A stretch of DNA of 64,000 bases from JAPLDB01 sp038230515 (GCA_038230515.1 JBBRND010000003.1:62001-126000); one strand, 5' to 3'. Shown: positions 7,475 through 15,911, counted from the first letter of the stretch. Program-made: numbers and translations. The notes: generated by a model from the sequence alone, not told the origin.

Positions 7475-8620
7475 TCACCCAAAATACCTCTGCATCAAAC
7501 TCCCAAACAAATTCTCCAACTCCTTTTCACTTTCTCTTTGCTTTGTGCGCAGGTGCTCTACCTGCTCCACTAAGGTTGCAAATTTTTGCTGGAGGGGAAG
7601 TGGGGGAAGAATAATTTCCAAAAGTTTTAATTCAGATAAGTTCAAAGTTTTTTGTGCAACTCCCCTGATTCTTTGTTCAATTTGATTTTTCAAAAAGGGT
7701 GATTCAAGGCTTACAGACAAAAATACTGGAAGAATTTTTTTGAAGTTGGGTTTGATATGAGCAACATGTCTTTGAAATGCAAACCTTTCCTTTGTTTTTA
7801 CAACTCCTGCATTTCCATACGAGCCAACAATGGTGAACAATACATCGCCAAGTTCAATTGGACATCTCTTCGTAAGTTCTAAATAAGATTTTTCAGTAAT
7901 AAATTTATTTGTCTCAATTGAAATTTCTCCATTCCTAATATTACTAACAAAAATAAAAGGAACTCCATTGCTTGACCATTCTGGTGGTTGATGAGTTCCA
8001 TCCGTAATTCTTAAACAAACCTCATTAAGCTGTTTTTTCTTCCATCCCTTCTCATTCCTCACCGGGTCACCAAACATTTCAAGAAATGCTGATTGAAGAA
8101 ATTGTTCGGTGAGTTGGTTAGCTTGTTTGCGCTTTTGCCGCGCTGCATCGGCTTGCTCAAGTATGCCTGCAATTTTTTGTTGGGTTTTTAAATCGGGAAG
8201 AGGAACTTCAACTTCTTTTAATTGGTCAGTCGTTAGATTTTTAAAAATCGCTCCAACAGCTCTTGAATTTGTTTGCTCCTTATTAAATTTCAGAAAGTGA
8301 TAAAGAAAAACATTTGAAATAAGTTTTGTATTCAGATTTCTAAATCCAACAAAACCGTCATGAATACAAGCATCTGAATTTAAAATTGCAGGAAGTCCAG
8401 GATTACCTGAAACAGCAACAACAACATCGCCTTGCTTCATTGGTCGGCTCAACTTCGCTCCTTCTTCAGTTAAAGAATCTATTTGAGGTGAAACAAACAT
8501 TCCATCTCTTGTCAAATCAGCAACCATTAATCTTGGAACTTTTCCTCCATAATATCTTGGGTCACCCTGCGGTCTTGGGCTGCTTCCTCTAACGACATCA
8601 CAAAGTTTTCCTAATTCCAT
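7475..8620 (-). CDS. hsdS: Type I restriction-modification specificity subunit HsdS
   Basis: HsdS binds the bipartite DNA target and directs methylation by HsdM and cleavage by HsdR. The 381 residues hold two target-recognition domains: TRD1 about 1-150 (GSSPRPQGDPRYYGG, KQGDVVVAVSGNPG) and TRD2 about 185-340 (ITDGTHQPPEWSS, ELGDVLFTIVGSYGNAG). Each is followed by a helical spacer (LKTQQKIAGILEQAD and LPLQQKFATLVEQVE). ATG 8620 is preferred over a TTG two codons upstream. The 3' end is repeated in decayed form at 6750 and 6298. Different TRDs imply an asymmetric target that cannot be predicted here. Confidence 0.95.
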   Translation of the reverse strand: MELGKLCDVVRGSSPRPQGDPRYYGGKVPRLMVADLTRDGMFVSPQIDSLTEEGAKLSRPMKQGDVVVAVSGNPGLPAILNSDACIHDGFVGFRNLNTKLISNVFLYHFLKFNKEQTNSRAVGAIFKNLTTDQLKEVEVPLPDLKTQQKIAGILEQADAARQKRKQANQLTEQFLQSAFLEMFGDPVRNEKGWKKKQLNEVCLRITDGTHQPPEWSSNGVPFIFVSNIRNGEISIETNKFITEKSYLELTKRCPIELGDVLFTIVGSYGNAGVVKTKERFAFQRHVAHIKPNFKKILPVFLSVSLESPFLKNQIEQRIRGVAQKTLNLSELKLLEIILPPLPLQQKFATLVEQVEHLRTKQRESEKELENLFGSLMQRYFG

Positions 8621-8646
8621 TTTCAAATTATCTCATCTTCAAATTT

Positions 8647-8769
8647 TCAAATCTCCTTCTTAATCTTCCTAACATACTCCACAATATCTTCTTCAAGCAT
8701 CATCACTTTATCCATCAGCGCTTCGGAAATTGTCTGAACTGTGATTTTTGTGATTGATGTGATTGACAT
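8647..8769 (-). CDS. Small ORF (40 residues) between hsdM and hsdS with repeat-derived N-terminus
   Basis: The frame starts ATG at 8769, four bp after the hsdM stop, and ends TGA at 8647. The first 13 residues (MSITSITKITVQT) are translated from the island's GTCTGAACTGTGAT repeat. The rest (LEEDIVEYVRKIKKEI at the end) is charged and helical and looks like genuine coding sequence. A second small ORF at 15828-15911 starts with almost the same peptide (MSITPITLITVQT). It could be a small cotranslated partner of the Hsd proteins, or a remnant of a longer gene whose start was replaced by the repeat. Confidence 0.5.
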   Translation of the reverse strand: MSITSITKITVQTISEALMDKVMMLEEDIVEYVRKIKKEI

Positions 8770-8771
8770 GA
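8729..8771. repeat. Interspersed repeat copy GTCTGAACTGTGAT + GTGATT units (hsdM-hsdS junction)
   Basis: ATTGTCTGAACTGTGAT (8729-8745) is followed by GTGATTGATGTGATTGACATG. The same composite occurs in the same orientation at 15871-15911 and inverted at 15958-16055 and 16471-16521. All copies are at gene junctions of the hsd locus. Confidence 0.85.
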
Positions 8772-8773
8772 TT

Positions 8774-10306
8774 TTATTTTTTGATTTCAGTCATTATTGA
8801 TTTGACAGAGTAGCCAATTTCCTGTTCCATCACCATAATTTTTTCCATGATTGTTTCCGGTTTTTCATATTCTACCGTTTTGTGTTCAACAGCTTTGTAG
8901 CGCGAAATGCTGAGGTCGTATTTGTTTTTCTTTATCTCGCTTACATCAACAATCACCACTTTTTTATTTTTACTTTTTTTCTTCTCCGTAGTCCATGCTC
9001 CGTATTCCTTTACTATTTCAGGAATGTCATTGTCTGCAATCTTTTGTCTTTTATCATCCAATGAAAAACCATCTGCCTGCATATCGTAAAACCAAACCTT
9101 GTCGGATGTTCCGCCTTTTGTAAAAATCAACACAGCTGTGCTCACTCCCGCATAAGGTTTAAAAATTCCTGAAGGCATGGATATGATTCCTTCCAGTTTG
9201 CATTTGTCAACGAGTATTTGCCGCAAGCCCTGGTGGGCATTGCTGGTGCCGAAGAGCACGCCATCGGGCACAATCACGGCAGCGCGCCCGCCACTCTCCA
9301 GCAAATCGTAAATGAGTTCCACAAAAAGCAGTTCGGTCTTTTTTGTTTTTATCGAAAAGCGTTCGTTCATGTCGCTCTCGTCAATGCTTCCCTTGAAAGG
9401 CGGGTTAGCCAATATCACATCGTAGCATTGCTTCTCGCTGAATTGTTTGCTCAGCGCATCGGCATATTTGAAATTCGGATTGTCAACTCCGTGCAGCATC
9501 AGGTTCATCGCACCCATGCGCACCATCGTGGCATCAAAGTCGAAGCCCGTGAGTGCCTGGCTCTTTAGAAACTTATGCAGTTTCGGTTCAGTGATTTTAT
9601 CACCGATTAAATTGTGCGGCTTGCCTTCTTCGTCATACGAAAGAATATCGGACGAAGTGTTGGTTTCCAGAATATGCTCGTAAGCCGATACGAGGAAACC
9701 CGCAGTGCCCGCAGCAGGGTCGCAGATGCGCTCACCTATTTTCGGGTCAATGAGTTTGGTCATCATGCGGATGATGTGGCGTGGCGTGCGGAACTGCCCG
9801 TTCTTGCCTGCCGTGCTCAATTGCCCGAGCAGGTATTCGTAGAGGTCGCCCTGCACATCAATGTTCTGCTCGCTGATGTGCATGTCGTCAATAATTTTTA
9901 CGGCTTCTTGTAGCAGCGATGCTTTGGGAATGCTGAACATGGCATCTTCCATGTGCTGCGTGAACGAACTGGTTTCGCTTCCGAGGTTGCGGAGAAATTC
10001 AAACACCACATCGCGCACATGCCGCAGCATTTCATCGCCCGGCAGATTGCTCCAGTAACTCCACCTGCATTTTTCTTTTTCAATTTTCCGTCCGCCCACA
10101 TCCATCTTGCCGGTGAACAACGATTTGAAATCCTGCTTTCTTCTTTTGGCAGCAGCAGCGCGCACATTGTCCATATCCTCCAGCCGCTTGAGGAAAATCA
10201 AATAGCTCATCTGCTCAATAGCAGTAAGCGGATTTGAAATTCCTCCGCTCCAGAAACGGTTCCAGAGGGAGTCAACTTTACTTTTTAAATCTGAATTGGT
10301 TAGCAT
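8774..10306 (-). CDS. hsdM: Type I restriction-modification DNA methyltransferase subunit HsdM
   Basis: HsdM is the adenine-N6 methyltransferase of the complex. The 510 residues show an N-terminal HsdM_N helical domain (LWNRFWSGGISNPLTAIEQM), SAM-binding motif I (ICDPAAGTAGFL, about 190) and catalytic motif IV NPPF (ILANPPFKGS, about 295). RTPRHIIRMM precedes motif I. Length and order are normal. The gene starts 27 bp after the HNH gene of the embedded cassette on the same strand, so cassette and hsdM are probably on one transcript. Confidence 0.97.
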   Translation of the reverse strand: MLTNSDLKSKVDSLWNRFWSGGISNPLTAIEQMSYLIFLKRLEDMDNVRAAAAKRRKQDFKSLFTGKMDVGGRKIEKEKCRWSYWSNLPGDEMLRHVRDVVFEFLRNLGSETSSFTQHMEDAMFSIPKASLLQEAVKIIDDMHISEQNIDVQGDLYEYLLGQLSTAGKNGQFRTPRHIIRMMTKLIDPKIGERICDPAAGTAGFLVSAYEHILETNTSSDILSYDEEGKPHNLIGDKITEPKLHKFLKSQALTGFDFDATMVRMGAMNLMLHGVDNPNFKYADALSKQFSEKQCYDVILANPPFKGSIDESDMNERFSIKTKKTELLFVELIYDLLESGGRAAVIVPDGVLFGTSNAHQGLRQILVDKCKLEGIISMPSGIFKPYAGVSTAVLIFTKGGTSDKVWFYDMQADGFSLDDKRQKIADNDIPEIVKEYGAWTTEKKKSKNKKVVIVDVSEIKKNKYDLSISRYKAVEHKTVEYEKPETIMEKIMVMEQEIGYSVKSIMTEIKK

Positions 10307-10333
10307 TAATTCTCTTTCTTAATAACTAATGAT

Positions 10334-11278
10334 TCAGGAAATCAATCCTAATTGTTTTCCTATGTCTTGATACAATTTTGCAAGTGGTCGTTTATGAATT
10401 TCCTCTTCCTTAGAATAGTTTCCTAAAATCATTCTGTCAATTTCATTGTCACTAAACTTAAGTCCTTTGTAAGTATTTAAAAATTTTCTGTATTCCGTAG
10501 AATATTGAACTTTACTCTTAACTATTAATTCAATTACATGGTCGGAATGCTGTTCATATAGGGCGCCTAATTTGAAGACATTTAAATGTCCTGGAATTTG
10601 ATTCCTAAATTTTACCTGAACACTTGTTTTGTCAAGTAATGGATTAAGGAAATTAATAGAGCGTATCTTGTATGTAAATTTGAAATTATCACTTTCAAGT
10701 AGGTATGGGCTAACCAATCCTTCAGCGTCTGGGTTCTTTTCTTCTTTTGCACCAAATCCATTGCAAGTCTGACATGATGGTATTAAATTGTAAAAAGAAA
10801 CAGCGAGAAATGGATAACTGCTTTTTGGATAAAAGTGGTCAATCTGTGGCTTAATTTGACTTGTCTTTGAAAGATAGTAGATATAGTTCCTGTTGCAATA
10901 AGGACAAGTGTCAATTGAAATTTGCATTATGAAATTCAGCTTGTCAAATAATGAATGGTCGTAACAATGGTCTATAAAAATGTTTCTTAAGATTGAGTTA
11001 TCATCATGACTTGCAACAAAAAAATTGAGATTAGTATTTTTTAAGGCAGCAATTATTCCCTTTAATGAATCAGGTCTTGCAGTTATCAGTGATTTTAAGT
11101 TTGCGTCAATAAGCAGATTAGACAAAAAGTTTCCAACGCCAGCCCCAATATTTATTCTGTTTGGATTTCTTCCGATATAACCTAAACGAATAACATTTCT
11201 TATTCTGTCCTGAAGCAATCCTTTCACAAGAACGAAATGCTTCTCTGCTTCGATATCTTTTTGTTGTAGTTTAATCAT
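10334..11278 (-). CDS. HNH endonuclease, PtuB-like
   Basis: The 314-residue protein is a probable metal-dependent nuclease of the HNH/TIGR02646-like type used as effector in Septu and some retrons. The nuclease core is about residues 125-190: CPYC zinc pair, IDHFYPKS with the catalytic His, then NLIPSCQTCNGFG with the second Cys pair and the final Asn. The N-terminal 120 residues are helical and unfamiliar. The ATG at 11278 overlaps the end of the ATPase gene by 8 bp, which implies translational coupling. A TTG three codons upstream is less likely. The neighbouring ATPase makes a PtuA-PtuB-type pair. Confidence 0.85.
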   Translation of the reverse strand: MIKLQQKDIEAEKHFVLVKGLLQDRIRNVIRLGYIGRNPNRINIGAGVGNFLSNLLIDANLKSLITARPDSLKGIIAALKNTNLNFFVASHDDNSILRNIFIDHCYDHSLFDKLNFIMQISIDTCPYCNRNYIYYLSKTSQIKPQIDHFYPKSSYPFLAVSFYNLIPSCQTCNGFGAKEEKNPDAEGLVSPYLLESDNFKFTYKIRSINFLNPLLDKTSVQVKFRNQIPGHLNVFKLGALYEQHSDHVIELIVKSKVQYSTEYRKFLNTYKGLKFSDNEIDRMILGNYSKEEEIHKRPLAKLYQDIGKQLGLIS

Positions 11279-13172
11279 TGCTCTCAAGTCGATTTATTTC
11301 CTCCTTTAATTTCGCAATCCGCTTTTGCTTCTCAAATTTTTCATAATACATCTCCATTAACTTGTCTTTTAGGAATGGTTCTCCGACAATTTGAATTTCT
11401 TGAAATACTGATTCTTTATTTCTGCTTTCGTTTGAAGTCTTTTCTTCAGACTTTAGAAAATCAATTACAGATTGAATTTTATTTTTTGCAAACTCACCAA
11501 TAAAACCATTATTCAGGAAAAAACTGTGAGCCAATAACTCGTGAATATTTCCCCCAAAAGTCTTTATCTGTTCAGTTGATTTCTCTGGGTATCCCTTATC
11601 GTCCAAGAATAAAATGTTTGAATGAGGAATATCCGATAAAATGAATGGTGAATGAGTTACAAAGCAAAGATTTATTGAGCGAATTGCTCTCAACTCTAAC
11701 CGCTTAATGCTTTCTAAAATGTAATTAATATAAGTTCTTTGCAACTCTGGATGGAAATACAATTCTATTTCCTCTAAAACAATATTTACAAAACGATAAC
11801 CAGTTTTTCTTCTTGTATTCCTAATTGAGTTCAGATTAATCAAGTGATAAAGAAGAGAGCTTACAGAGTAAATCATTTGCTTCTCACCTGAACTCAATTT
11901 CTTAAATTCAATATCCTCTTTTAATCCATCTGCTGTTTTCAGTAAAATGTCTACAGTAAATATTGGTGGTGGAACGAATTCTATAATTTCTGGTCTCTTT
12001 CTGTTTGTCTTTATTTCACTTATCCGTTTTGATAGAGTATTCAAGTCAACCCTCTGTTCTTTCAATTCAATATGTTGATACTTTAAAAAATTTATCGTCT
12101 GTCTTAATTTGAAAGTGATATGACTCTCATCTTCGTATAAATAATTAATAAATTCTTGAACACTTTTATCTTCAAACCTTTTTTCATCTTTATTATAGTA
12201 ATGCAAGTAATCATCATACTTAGTGGCTATGCTAACTAGCTTATAAATAATGTAATCAAGTGCAAGCTGAAATTTTTCTTTATCAAGGGACGAGTAATTA
12301 AAATGAAAGCGGCTATCAATCATCTTTAATAGCTTATCCGTATCAAATCTCAAACTTGATAACTTAACTTCTTCAATCAATTTGCCCTTATCAGTTTTAA
12401 TTTCGTAAATAGTTTTCTCACGCTTGCTTTCATTTAATTTAAGGTCAAGTGAAATAGCTTCAAGTTGGTCCGTTAATTTTCTAAAACTGAAATTCTCCTT
12501 CCTTACTGGTTTCAAAAGATTACCAATTAGCCTCGACTTTACAAGATGATTTTCGTTATTGATGTCAATAATTCCTTTCGTTCTCATTGGGTTTATCACC
12601 AGTGGAGTTTGATATCCATCATTCTTATGAAATAACCCATCAAGCCAATTCAGTTCGCCTTTTAATTCTTCTGTGTTATGTGCATAGTGAGAATAATTGA
12701 CCGCAATTGTGTAGAAGAAGTTCTTTAACGGAAAATTATCCAGTTTGGGTTTAATAATGTTCCCTCCAGAATCATATCCGAATATTTCAACCCTTGAATC
12801 ATTGATTCTCAACTTGTGAAAAAAAGAATCTGTATGAAAAAAAATATCAGCTTTTAGTTTTGATATTTTTTGCAATTCAGCACTAATTTTTTCTTGGCTT
12901 TCAGCGAAATTATTTATAACTCTAAAAAGAATTTCTATTAATGTGCTTTTTCCTGAACCATTCTTACCCACCACCGCACAAATGTTTACATCAATATTAT
13001 TTATCTGATAAAAGTCACGCGGAACAATTTCAGTGAAGGAAATTTTATCATTCTTGTCAATAGAGTAATTGTTGTAGAAAAAATAAAGTTCATCTTCGTG
13101 AAGGATTTTTAAATAATCTTCATGACAACCTTTTAGCGGCTTAATGGCAATAATTTTGAACCCTAAATCCAT
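11271..13172 (-). CDS. AAA/ABC-type ATPase (OLD/PtuA-like)
   Basis: The 633-residue protein has the split ABC ATPase plan of SMC/OLD-like defence ATPases. Walker A is GKNGSGKST (about 69-77), followed by a long helical insertion, then signature LSSGEKQM (about 420), Walker B region VNIVLEEIELYFHPE (about 460) and the His switch FVTHSPFILSD (about 510). The C-terminal GGNIHELLAHSFFL and GFIGEFAK are typical of ATPases paired with HNH nucleases. There is no Toprim domain. Walker B reads LEEIE instead of the more usual D-E pair. It starts one bp after the QueC-like stop. It probably senses or gates the HNH nuclease. Confidence 0.88.
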   Translation of the reverse strand: MDLGFKIIAIKPLKGCHEDYLKILHEDELYFFYNNYSIDKNDKISFTEIVPRDFYQINNIDVNICAVVGKNGSGKSTLIEILFRVINNFAESQEKISAELQKISKLKADIFFHTDSFFHKLRINDSRVEIFGYDSGGNIIKPKLDNFPLKNFFYTIAVNYSHYAHNTEELKGELNWLDGLFHKNDGYQTPLVINPMRTKGIIDINNENHLVKSRLIGNLLKPVRKENFSFRKLTDQLEAISLDLKLNESKREKTIYEIKTDKGKLIEEVKLSSLRFDTDKLLKMIDSRFHFNYSSLDKEKFQLALDYIIYKLVSIATKYDDYLHYYNKDEKRFEDKSVQEFINYLYEDESHITFKLRQTINFLKYQHIELKEQRVDLNTLSKRISEIKTNRKRPEIIEFVPPPIFTVDILLKTADGLKEDIEFKKLSSGEKQMIYSVSSLLYHLINLNSIRNTRRKTGYRFVNIVLEEIELYFHPELQRTYINYILESIKRLELRAIRSINLCFVTHSPFILSDIPHSNILFLDDKGYPEKSTEQIKTFGGNIHELLAHSFFLNNGFIGEFAKNKIQSVIDFLKSEEKTSNESRNKESVFQEIQIVGEPFLKDKLMEMYYEKFEKQKRIAKLKEEINRLESND

Positions 13173-13173
13173 A

Positions 13174-15048
13174 TTATCTAATTACATGAATAAAACACCC
13201 AGAATATTTTTCAAAATCTTTTTTGAAATTCTCATCATTTGAAATTTTCCTATCGGGGTCGTAAATTATAAATAGCTTAAATTTTTCTTCGGGATATTTT
13301 ATGAGGTCGGCAGCAATGCCATCCGTAATAGAACTCTTTGGCGTTTTCCCTCTCAAATATTTTGTTTCAATAAAGAGATTACATCCATTAAATGAATGGT
13401 CAGGAACTGTTTTAGCTGTTGAAAATTTTACTACTGGAAACTCCCTTTCATAATCTTCTCTCTCACTCATCAAATACGAATTTATGTAATCATTCAATGA
13501 GTTTTCACTTTCAGGTTTTTTTGTGTTGAATGCTTCAGGAATTGCCTTGCTAAGTTTTTCGGTAATTCTCTCAACAAATAATTCAACAGGGTCTTTAAAA
13601 AACTCTCTGTCAGAAATGAAAGTGAAAAACGAATTTGGAATTCTTGGTTTCAAGGGGTCTTCCAATGCTAAAATTCTTGTTATGGCAAAATGGATTTGCT
13701 GAAAATGTTTTTTGCACAACTGAAAAATCCTATCAACTTTTTCAAACTCATCTGAACCGTCAATGTAATCTACCAATTCGGACAAGACTTCAATTTTATC
13801 GTGGTAGAAACTATCTACCGAATCATTTGAAAAATTGGAAGCAAGTTTTATGTAATCACATAAATGTGTTTTTGTATCATCAAGGAAAAATGAATCTTTT
13901 GAAATCTCAAAATTGTAAATGGCATCAAACTTTTCAAGGTGTGAAGCAAAAGCAGCAAATCTTCTGTCAATACATTGCGAACAACCACCGCAATGCGTAG
14001 CACTGGTGTTGTGGTCAAACCTTTGAAATGTTTTAGTGCATGTTACTGTTGAGTTGATGTAGTTATGCCTTTTAAAATCATGAATGAGTTTGAACACATC
14101 TGTTTTAGTATTAAACAAAAACGGATGCTTGATATTGAATTTTTTCTCCGCAACATGAGAAAAGAATTGTCTCATGTGATGTAGAGTTTTTGGGTGAGTT
14201 GTTCGACTTGCCCTTGCATTTATCAAGTCCGCTCTCTTTGAAAAGTTTATTGAAGTAATACCATTTTCAAAAATCATTAACTCATCTTCTTTGTAGATGG
14301 TTGCAAGTGAAAATGCAACTGCTGTATATAGAAAAATTCTTGTCCTCTGTGTTTCTTCGGGTGCTCGTATTCCTTTTAATGTGCAGTGAAATGGATAATA
14401 ATTAATTCTACTCGGATAATCCTCTGATAATTTTTTATGAATACCTTCTTGTGTTTTTGTTGTTCCATGATTTGCTCGGTGACTTACAAGAATCACTTTA
14501 TCTTTTGTGGTCTCCAAAATATTCAACACACCTGCAAGTGAATCCAAGCCACCTGAAAACAAGGCAACCGTTGCCTTACCTTTCTTTTCAGGACTTATTC
14601 CTTCAACATCAAAAACATTTAGCTGCCCAATATCTCTGCCACCACCAACAAATGTGAAATCAATTTTGTTGTCTCCAGAAACATACAGTAATGCTTCTGA
14701 TAAAAGTTTTATAGTTGATTCTTGCTTCCAAAATTTTAAATCTCGCACCTTAAAAACAAAGTGAAGATTTCTTGCCCAACTGTGATATTCAAGACTGTCA
14801 ATTGCTCCTCTACTTATGGAACGGTCTGCAGCATAGATATATCCAGCAATTTCTAACAGGTCTTTAATTCTATCAGGTATATGAACACTTAATGCCTCTA
14901 TGAAGTGAGGCAAACCAATTTTTACATTATTTGATTTGGAGTTTGGGTCATAGGATAATTTGAGAATAGCATTGCCATCACCTTTGCCAAATGATTTTGG
15001 TAAAGGTGCATCGCTGCACAAAACGATATGTGTTTTCTCACTTCTCAA
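13174..15048 (-). CDS. QueC-like protein (QatC/Cap9-type) with C-terminal PD-(D/E)XK-like segment
   Basis: QueC makes 7-cyano-7-deazaguanine; QueC-like proteins recur in Qat and type IV CBASS defence. The 624 residues show an N-terminal region (about 1-160), an ATP-pyrophosphatase P-loop FSGGLDSLAG (about 163), and a QueC-like Cys cluster CTK...CGGCSQCIDRR (about 340-372). The last 120 residues contain VPDHSFNG, FIETKYLRGK and LFIIYDPDRKI, which reads as a PD...ExK nuclease core. No other queuosine gene adjoins it, so a defence role is more likely than tRNA modification. The start is probably the TTG at 15048, overlapping the upstream gene by 11 bp; no in-frame ATG is near. Confidence 0.82.
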   Translation of the reverse strand: MRSEKTHIVLCSDAPLPKSFGKGDGNAILKLSYDPNSKSNNVKIGLPHFIEALSVHIPDRIKDLLEIAGYIYAADRSISRGAIDSLEYHSWARNLHFVFKVRDLKFWKQESTIKLLSEALLYVSGDNKIDFTFVGGGRDIGQLNVFDVEGISPEKKGKATVALFSGGLDSLAGVLNILETTKDKVILVSHRANHGTTKTQEGIHKKLSEDYPSRINYYPFHCTLKGIRAPEETQRTRIFLYTAVAFSLATIYKEDELMIFENGITSINFSKRADLINARASRTTHPKTLHHMRQFFSHVAEKKFNIKHPFLFNTKTDVFKLIHDFKRHNYINSTVTCTKTFQRFDHNTSATHCGGCSQCIDRRFAAFASHLEKFDAIYNFEISKDSFFLDDTKTHLCDYIKLASNFSNDSVDSFYHDKIEVLSELVDYIDGSDEFEKVDRIFQLCKKHFQQIHFAITRILALEDPLKPRIPNSFFTFISDREFFKDPVELFVERITEKLSKAIPEAFNTKKPESENSLNDYINSYLMSEREDYEREFPVVKFSTAKTVPDHSFNGCNLFIETKYLRGKTPKSSITDGIAADLIKYPEEKFKLFIIYDPDRKISNDENFKKDFEKYSGCFIHVIR

Positions 15049-15826
15049 ATTCTTTTTCTCTTATTATTTCACTATTAAGTTTCTGGAAGCAGAATGACAC
15101 AAATCCTTTTATTTTTTCATTAGAAGGAATTTTATCCTTGGCATTTTTATTAAACCAACCTGCTGAAAAACTTTGTGTAATTTTTGATGTCTCAAAAGCA
15201 TGTTTGGAAATTTCGCTTACATGCTCGCCAAGTTTTTTGTTAAAAGTATCTCTGTCAAAAAGATTGTTGATTCTTGCTGATGCTTCTCTTTCTAAAAAAT
15301 ATCTTAAATAGTTGTCCGTAAAACTTGAAAAGAATAATCTTGATAACTCGCAAAAGCCACTGCCGTCTGCTGCTGAACGCCATTCATCAAAAGAGTTGTT
15401 GCTACTGTCAAACTGAATTTGTTGTTGGATTTGATTTTGCTTTGACCATTGACTAACAGTTTCTATCAAGGCATGATTTGCAAATGCTGAATATTCTTTT
15501 GATTCGCTATTGGAGTTAATGAACTCTCGTATCGCTTTTGAGAGTCCAAGAAGGTTGAAGTTTGTTGGAAGATTGATTCCTTGTTTTGCTAAAAACTCAC
15601 TTGCATTTTTCTGTTTTGCAGATTGAGAAAGAAGAATAAGAAATTTAAAAGCTGATAATACACCTTTATCAGATTCAATGTTTTCATAGCGGCCAATTAC
15701 ATTCTTTGTTGTCTGATTTGCGATTTGGGCAATGGTGTCAGCATTAGCTGTGAAGTTTGCAACTTCATCAACTATGCCCCTCCATTTTTTAGACTTCGGT
15801 AAATATCCTATTCTTTCATGTCCCAT
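15038..15826 (-). CDS. QatB-like protein, first full gene of the embedded cassette
   Basis: The 262-residue protein begins MGHERIGYLPKSKKWRGIVD and has no recognisable catalytic motif. Its C-terminal half (CELSRLFFSSFTDNYLRYFL, then ITQSFSAGWF) resembles what I recall of QatB-type partners of QueC-like proteins; this is by memory and context, not alignment. Size fits QatB (about 260-280). It overlaps the QueC-like gene by 11 bp, which supports a physical partnership. A 27-residue ORF ends one bp before its ATG (TGACATG), which suggests translational coupling to that leader. Confidence 0.6.
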   Translation of the reverse strand: MGHERIGYLPKSKKWRGIVDEVANFTANADTIAQIANQTTKNVIGRYENIESDKGVLSAFKFLILLSQSAKQKNASEFLAKQGINLPTNFNLLGLSKAIREFINSNSESKEYSAFANHALIETVSQWSKQNQIQQQIQFDSSNNSFDEWRSAADGSGFCELSRLFFSSFTDNYLRYFLEREASARINNLFDRDTFNKKLGEHVSEISKHAFETSKITQSFSAGWFNKNAKDKIPSNEKIKGFVSFCFQKLNSEIIREKEFEK

Positions 15827-15827
15827 G

Positions 15828-15911
15828 TCAAGCTGCTAATTTTTTCGTCAACTCCATCAACTCTTCAATCATTGTCTGAACTGTGATTAAGGTGATTGGT
15901 GTGATGCTCAT
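15828..15911 (-). CDS. Repeat-derived 27-residue leader ORF ahead of the QatB-like gene
   Basis: ATG at 15911, TGA at 15828. The N-terminus MSITPITLITVQT comes from the GTCTGAACTGTGAT repeat and closely matches the small ORF at 8647-8769. The C-terminus EELMELTKKLAA resembles the very end of HsdR (IIELMKRLAA), as if an hsdR 3' end had been duplicated here and given a new start by the repeat. The stop is one bp from the next ATG. It could act as a coupling leader or be debris. Confidence 0.45.
   Translation of the reverse strand: MSITPITLITVQTMIEELMELTKKLAA

Noticed and set aside
13174..15048. Genuine queuosine biosynthesis enzyme QueC
   Set aside because: The protein is nearly three times QueC length, has an extra nuclease-like tail and overlaps defence-type genes. 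The QueD-like gene at 31331 is 16 kb away and outside the island.
10334..15826. Type IV CBASS or canonical Qat system
   Set aside because: No CD-NTase, no TatD nuclease and no Cap10/Cap11-like gene are present. The ATPase-HNH pair is of Septu type.
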